Below are positions 59,736-64,000 of a stretch of DNA of 64,000 bases, piece after piece; the stretch's first letter is position 1, and the number at the start of each line of letters is the position of its first letter. The stretch covers positions 29,579 through 93,578 of the forward strand of contig JAIQEZ010000003.1 of the NCBI GenBank assembly GCA_020073545.1. The letters run 5' to 3'. A program made the position numbers and the translations under genes. Below the pieces are notes generated by a model. That model saw nothing but the letters and a program-made list of their open reading frames with translations, did no database searches and was not told the origin of the DNA. This DNA is from Terriglobia bacterium (GTDB taxonomy: Bacteria > Acidobacteriota > Terriglobia > UBA7540).

Positions 59736-62335
59736 TGGACCCCCGCAACCGCCGACGCGCTCGCAATCTTTCGGTCGCCCTGCTCCTTTTGGGACTGGCG
59801 GCGTGGATCGTCCCCTCCTACTTCAGCGCGGAGCGTTATCGCCGCCGCCTGGAGGCGGGGCTCGAGCGGGCGTTGCATCGGCCCGTCAAGTTTGGGGGGT
59901 TGTCCCTCCGACTGCTGCCGCGCCCGGGGTTTTCCATTGAAAATGCCGAGGTCGAGGAGGATCCCGATTTCGGTTCCGAGCCTTTTGCGCGTGTGGACCG
60001 CATTGAATGTGACCTCCGCTGGCAAAGCCTCTGGCGCTCGCGCATGGAATTTGCGAGCCTCCGCCTGAACCGTCCCAGCTTCAACCTGGTTTTGAACCCT
60101 CAAGGGGAATGGAATGTGGAGAAGCTGCTGATGCAAAGCGGCCTCGCGGCGCCAGCCGGCACGGCCACCGGCGTTAAAAACCCCGCCGCAGGAGAGCGAC
60201 TAGCCTTGGAGGTCGAGAACGCGCGCATTAATTTCAAGGTCGGCGCCAACAAGAAGCCTTTTGCGCTGACGGACGTCCGGGCGCGGCTGGAGGTCGATCC
60301 CGCCGAACGCCGGGTGCAGTTCCGGGTCGCTGCCAGTCCGGTTCGCTTGGACCTCCCGGTTCCGACGCCCGGTCCCGTGGAGGCAGAGGGCTCGTGGGCG
60401 CCCGGCCGGGATCTGAGCGGGCCGATCGAGGCCACACTGCGCACGCGGGGAGCCTTGCTCTACGATTGGATCCCCATTATCACCGGACGCAATCCCGAGT
60501 TGTACGGTGTGCTGGATTCCGATGTCCGGCTCAGCGGTTCCTTGCCCAACCTGACCGTGGAGGGAGCATTTCGCCTCACGCAGCTCCACCGCTGGGAGGG
60601 ACTCCCGCCGTCTGAGCCGATGCCCTGGACCATCCGGTTTCGCGGCCAATTCCTGCGCCAGCGCGAGCGTGAGCGCGTGGTTGTGGAAAGCCTGGAAGCC
60701 TCCTTTGCCGATTCGCACCTGCACCTTTCCGGCTCGGTCGACAATCTCCGCGCCGCACCGCAGCTAGACCTGGTCGTGGCGCTGGAACGTTCGCGCCTGG
60801 AGGACGTACTGGCCGTAGTCCGGCGCGTGTGGCCGAACGCCGGGGCGTGGAGCCTGAGGGGCAGGGTCGATGGGATGCTCACCATCCAGGGTCCCTGGGC
60901 GCGGAGAAAATACGGCGGTTTTGTGGGAGCGCGAGGGGTCAGCCTGGCCACGGCCTCCGGTTCGTTTCCTCTTTCGGAGCTCGCCGTCCACATCAACAAC
61001 CGCGGCGCGCGCCTCGCACCGGTTCAAGTGACGCTGGCTCCGCGCGTGGCGCTGGTGGCCGAAGGGGTCCTTGAGCGCTCCAACCCCGCGCCTCGCTTTG
61101 ACCTACAACTCTCTGCGAAAGGTGTGCCCCTGCACGACGCGCTGGCCTTTGGGCGCGGCCTGGGGATGCGCGCTTTTCAAGGCCTTGACGCCACCGGCTC
61201 CGCAACGGCCACCATGCATTTTGCCGGTTCAGCCTGGCCTCCGGCGCGCCCGGTTTTGACCGCTCGCGCGGAGTTACGGGCCGTCCGGCTGCTGATTCCC
61301 GGCCTGACCGAGCCACTCAATCTGCCCCGCGCCAGCTTGCACATCCAGGGAGACGAAATCAGGGCAGATCCGGTGGTCGCCGTCCTGGGGACAAGTGTGT
61401 TCAACGCGAAATTGGTGCATCGCGGTGTCTGGCGCAATCCTTGGCAGTTTGAGCTTCGCGCGAATGCCTTGAGCCTGGAGCAAGGGGCTCTCTGGTTCGA
61501 CGCGCTGGGTCGCCGCCGGCCTCTGCCGCTCCTGGAACGCCTGCCCGGCCTGGCCTCCTTCACGGCGCGACGCAGCGCAGCCTCCCAATTATTCGGAAGC
61601 CTGAACGCCGAGGGACGATTCACGACTCCCAGCGTAAGCTACCGGGGTGTTACCCTGAAGGATTTTCAGGGTACCTTCGAAGTCGCCGGCCGCACGATCC
61701 GCATGAAGACCGCCAGATTCCGCGCGGTCGGCGGTCACGGCGAGGCTGGCGGAGTGGTCGATTTCTCCAGCGCGCCGGCACTCCTTTCCGCGAACCTCTC
61801 GTTGACGGGCTTTCCCGTTCAGGCTCTGACTCCCCGCTTGCCCGTCGCCCTCCACGGCGCGCGCGGTTCGGTGAATGCGACCGGGCACTTCGAGACGCGC
61901 GGCTTGGGTCGCGAGGAGTTGGCTGAAAACCTGGCGGGAGAAGTGACCCTGCGCTTCAAGGATCTTTCCTTCGGTGATTTCGATCCCCTGGAAGTATTGG
62001 CGCGGCAGGCGCGCTGGGGGACACTCGAGTCCGTGCACAGCCCGGTGGCGGTCCGTTCGGCGGCGATGTCCTTGGAGATCCGCAATCGCCGCGTGACACT
62101 GAAAAGCGCCCCACTGGATTTAAGCGGTGCTGCGCTCCAGTTGAACGGCACGTACGCTCTGGGCGGAACCCTCAGCTTGGCTGTGCGCGCCGACCTGCAG
62201 CACCTCCGGCGCCGCTGGCTGGCAAGCGAGAATGAATTCAAACCCAGCGCTCGCTACGCGGACGTGCATTTGGCAGGGCCGCTTGATAAGCTAGTGGTGA
62301 TTCCTCAGGTGGAAGTTACGCGCGCCCGCGAATAG
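59735..62335 (+). CDS. AsmA-family envelope protein
   Basis: An 866-residue protein with an N-terminal membrane helix (NLSVALLLLGLAAWIVPSYF) and a long region of repeating beta strands typical of AsmA/TamB-type lipid-transfer or outer-membrane biogenesis proteins. Segments such as LERALHRPVKFGGLSLRLLPRPGFSIENAEVEEDPDFGSEPFARVDRIECDLRWQSLW and the C-terminal GTYALGGTLSLAVRADLQHLRRR are characteristic. It overlaps lepB by one base. It probably helps phospholipid or outer-membrane protein homeostasis; the exact substrate is not readable. Confidence 0.88.
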   Translation: MDPRNRRRARNLSVALLLLGLAAWIVPSYFSAERYRRRLEAGLERALHRPVKFGGLSLRLLPRPGFSIENAEVEEDPDFGSEPFARVDRIECDLRWQSLWRSRMEFASLRLNRPSFNLVLNPQGEWNVEKLLMQSGLAAPAGTATGVKNPAAGERLALEVENARINFKVGANKKPFALTDVRARLEVDPAERRVQFRVAASPVRLDLPVPTPGPVEAEGSWAPGRDLSGPIEATLRTRGALLYDWIPIITGRNPELYGVLDSDVRLSGSLPNLTVEGAFRLTQLHRWEGLPPSEPMPWTIRFRGQFLRQRERERVVVESLEASFADSHLHLSGSVDNLRAAPQLDLVVALERSRLEDVLAVVRRVWPNAGAWSLRGRVDGMLTIQGPWARRKYGGFVGARGVSLATASGSFPLSELAVHINNRGARLAPVQVTLAPRVALVAEGVLERSNPAPRFDLQLSAKGVPLHDALAFGRGLGMRAFQGLDATGSATATMHFAGSAWPPARPVLTARAELRAVRLLIPGLTEPLNLPRASLHIQGDEIRADPVVAVLGTSVFNAKLVHRGVWRNPWQFELRANALSLEQGALWFDALGRRRPLPLLERLPGLASFTARRSAASQLFGSLNAEGRFTTPSVSYRGVTLKDFQGTFEVAGRTIRMKTARFRAVGGHGEAGGVVDFSSAPALLSANLSLTGFPVQALTPRLPVALHGARGSVNATGHFETRGLGREELAENLAGEVTLRFKDLSFGDFDPLEVLARQARWGTLESVHSPVAVRSAAMSLEIRNRRVTLKSAPLDLSGAALQLNGTYALGGTLSLAVRADLQHLRRRWLASENEFKPSARYADVHLAGPLDKLVVIPQVEVTRARE

Positions 62336-62375
62336 TCGGGCAAGGACGCACGCCCTGCGCCCACGAGGGACGAAT

Positions 62376-63074
62376 TTGAGAAAAAAGAAGATCGTGACGG
62401 TTTCAGTGGAAAGGGGCCGTCGCCAGGCGAAGGTCCTGACGCCTGCCGCTCGGGCCCTCACGGCGGCCTCTCTGGCGTCGTTCCTATTCGTGCTCGGTGG
62501 GTCTCTCGAAGGCAGAAGCGCTGCGGGGTCGGATGCAACGCAAGCCGCCGCGCAGGCGCTGGAAGCGAAGCTGCGAACCCTGCAAACAGTGGACGCGCGG
62601 CCTGCCAAGTCCTACCCGCCGATTGTGATCACTGAGAACGAGGCGAACTCCTATCTGACCGTTCACGGCGGGGAATTCCTACCGGCCGGCGTGCACGGTC
62701 CCGGAGTGCGCATCCAGCCGGAGCACGTGAGGGGCTTCGCCGACGTGGATTTCAGCGAATTCAGCCGCATTTACAGCAATCCCCAGGACTGGGGTCCGAA
62801 GGTCCTGGCGGCGATGTTCAAAGGAACGCAGCGGGTGACCGCCACGGGCAAACTTCAATCCGAAAATGGGCAAGCCAAGGTCCAGATCGAGAGCGTGACG
62901 GTGGGATCAATGGCCGTGCCGAGTTGGCTGGTGGATTTCGTGCTCGAAAATTACTTGCAGCCCCGCTACAAGTTCGATCTGAGCAAACCCATTCCGCTCC
63001 CTGACCACGTCACGCAGATTGTCTTGGGCTCCGGCCAGGCTTTCTTTTTGCGCAGCCCCCATAAGACCCAGTGA
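62376..63074 (+). CDS. Secreted hypothetical protein downstream of AsmA-like gene
   Basis: About 232 residues. A TTG start at 62376 follows GAGGG. A signal-type N-terminus (TPAARALTAASLASFLFVLGG) precedes a soluble domain: VITENEANSYLTVHGGEFLPAGVHGPGVRIQPEHVRGFADVDF and VASVTVGSMAVPSWLVDFVLENYLQPRYKFDL-like segments look like a small lipid-binding beta fold (LmeA- or AsmA-associated). I do not recognise a named family. It is the last gene of the rnc-lepB-AsmA operon, 40 bases after the AsmA-like gene. Confidence 0.72.
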   Translation: MRKKKIVTVSVERGRRQAKVLTPAARALTAASLASFLFVLGGSLEGRSAAGSDATQAAAQALEAKLRTLQTVDARPAKSYPPIVITENEANSYLTVHGGEFLPAGVHGPGVRIQPEHVRGFADVDFSEFSRIYSNPQDWGPKVLAAMFKGTQRVTATGKLQSENGQAKVQIESVTVGSMAVPSWLVDFVLENYLQPRYKFDLSKPIPLPDHVTQIVLGSGQAFFLRSPHKTQ

Positions 63075-63272
63075 AGCGGCTTTCGCGCCGGTGAGACAAC
63101 TGGCTGACCGGCGTGCCCCCCGCAGTGTCGGCGCTCTTGCCGCATTCCAATCCCTCAGTGCCGCGACCGATTTCCCTGGAGCACCCTCACAGTGTTTTGC
63201 TAGTCTTAACTTGCACGGGCTTTACGGTTTTTTCCTGCAATGATTGGAGGTGAGTAAGAGGGACTGCGCGCG
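63075..63272. other. Intergenic region before antiporter gene
   Basis: No gene or clear promoter is seen. A GGAGG occurs at 63246, too far from the antiporter start to serve it directly. Confidence 0.35.
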
Positions 63273-64000
63273 ATGCAGCATTCAGGGCAACTTCTTCTGG
63301 AACTGTTCGTGATGTTCGCCGCCGGCAAACTGCTCGCGGAGGTCTTCGAACGGCTGCGCCAGCCCGGGGTGGCGGGCGAGTTGCTCGCCGGTGTACTACT
63401 CGGTCCTTCCCTACTGGCGATCATACATCCGAGCGACTTAACTCGCGGCCTGGCGGAGATCGGCGCCATCTTTCTGCTCTTCACGGTTGGCTTGGAGATG
63501 AAACCGCGTGATCTCCTGACGGTCGGCTGGACTGCGGTGTTGGTCGCGATACTCGGAGTAATGCTTCCGTTTCTTGCGGGATTTGCTTACATGCGTGGCA
63601 CGAGCAACTCCATGGTGGAATCCATTTTTGTGGGCGCGGCGATGGTAGCCACCAGCGTGGGCATCACGGCGCGGGTCTTGGCGGACGCGGGCTTCCTCTC
63701 GACGCGCATGGCGCGCGTGATCCTCGGAGCGGCGGTGCTGGACGATATTCTGGGAATGATCGTGCTCGCGGTTGTGAGCAGCATTTCCACCGGCAAGATT
63801 AACTATGTGTCGCTGGGCGTGGTGACGGTCGAAGCCATCGGCTTTTCGCTTCTGGTGATTTTCTTTGGCTCGCGCCTGGTGGGCCGCATGCGGCCCGCTG
63901 TGGCGCGGCTGCGGGCCCAGAACTCCGCTTTCATCCTTTCGGTGATCCTGTGTCTCGGCCTCTCGCTCGCTTCGGCTTACATCGGCATGGCGGCGATTAT
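63273..64000 (+). CDS. CPA2-type cation:proton antiporter (3' end outside window)
   Basis: The reading frame is open to the window edge, so it is missing from the ORF track; 242 codons are present. It starts MQHSGQLLLELFVMFAAGKLLAEVFERLRQPGVAGELLAGVLLGPSLLAII, a typical Kef/NapA-type beginning. It then has AEIGAIFLLFTVGLEMKPRDLL and the VLDDILGMIVLAVVSSI helix with the conserved acidic pair of CPA2 antiporters. It probably exchanges Na+ or K+ for protons at the inner membrane. The C-terminal part, including any RCK domain, lies beyond the window. Confidence 0.93.
   Translation, partial: MQHSGQLLLELFVMFAAGKLLAEVFERLRQPGVAGELLAGVLLGPSLLAIIHPSDLTRGLAEIGAIFLLFTVGLEMKPRDLLTVGWTAVLVAILGVMLPFLAGFAYMRGTSNSMVESIFVGAAMVATSVGITARVLADAGFLSTRMARVILGAAVLDDILGMIVLAVVSSISTGKINYVSLGVVTVEAIGFSLLVIFFGSRLVGRMRPAVARLRAQNSAFILSVILCLGLSLASAYIGMAAI

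Noticed and set aside
1-64000. CRISPR array, prophage, toxin-antitoxin or restriction system
   Set aside because: No regularly spaced repeats with spacers, no cas, integrase, toxin-antitoxin or restriction genes were found by reading; the only array-like features are the seven- and eight-base tandems.

Overview
This window looks like a chromosome segment from an acidobacterial genome, probably a soil or sediment lineage. Evidence: two adjacent proteins of the VWFA-related Acidobacterial type, two Oar/TonB-type outer-membrane barrels (one with an N-terminal carboxypeptidase-regulatory-like domain), a DUF507 gene pair, bacillithiol deacetylase BshB1, a zinc-ribbon Ser/Thr kinase, and GC-rich DNA with many small intergenic palindromes. 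No phage, plasmid, CRISPR or rRNA genes were seen.

Layout. (1) 0.3-9.4 kb, minus strand: a heavy-metal RND efflux locus. In transcription order it has a small secreted helical protein, a large porin-like barrel, a membrane-fusion lipoprotein, the RND pump, a TolC-type outer-membrane protein and, unexpectedly, a KDPG/KDPGal-type aldolase. (2) 9.7-12.8 kb: tRNA-Asp, tRNA-Val, the DUF507 pair, an M48 peptidase and a small unknown protein. (3) 12.9-17.5 kb: DedA, bshB1 coupled to a glutaredoxin-like gene broken by a 50-bp palindromic element, a frameshifted tryptophanase/tyrosine phenol-lyase, a CoA-binding protein and an SDR. (4) 17.6-25.4 kb, minus: a TgpA-like transglutaminase, mutY and the VWFA pair. 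(5) 25.9-34.7 kb: UbiD, a membrane protein, a GSA-aminomutase-like enzyme, tRNA-Pro with a decayed neighbour, an APC permease and a tandem kinase-pseudokinase. (6) 34.8-41.1 kb, minus: alaS, a GxxExxY protein, recX, pilT, ilvE. (7) 41.4-42.3 kb: an ArsR/SRPBCC pair. (8) 42.4-53.3 kb: a two-component system, a secreted double hydrolase and two outer-membrane barrels; the RR/first-barrel region and the second-barrel upstream region share a ~210-bp duplicated sequence carrying a CpxR-like box. (9) 53.5-58.2 kb: tRNA-Ala, an ECF sigma factor, an anti-sigma factor apparently fused to a TonB C-terminal domain, and two secreted repeat proteins. (10) 58.3-64 kb: rnc-lepB-AsmA-like-hypothetical operon and the start of a CPA2 antiporter cut by the window end.

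How the genes work together. Much of the window is envelope biology: metal efflux, outer-membrane barrels, envelope stress-type signalling (two-component and ECF), periplasmic hydrolases, DedA, signal peptidase and AsmA-like protein. The best candidates for something undescribed are the anti-sigma/TonB-C fusion with its sigma factor, and the putative Cpx-like regulon marked by the duplicated box.

Limits: all calls come from reading sequence and recalled family motifs; no database search was run. Start codons were moved from the ORF-track position where a Shine-Dalgarno site or signal peptide justified it.
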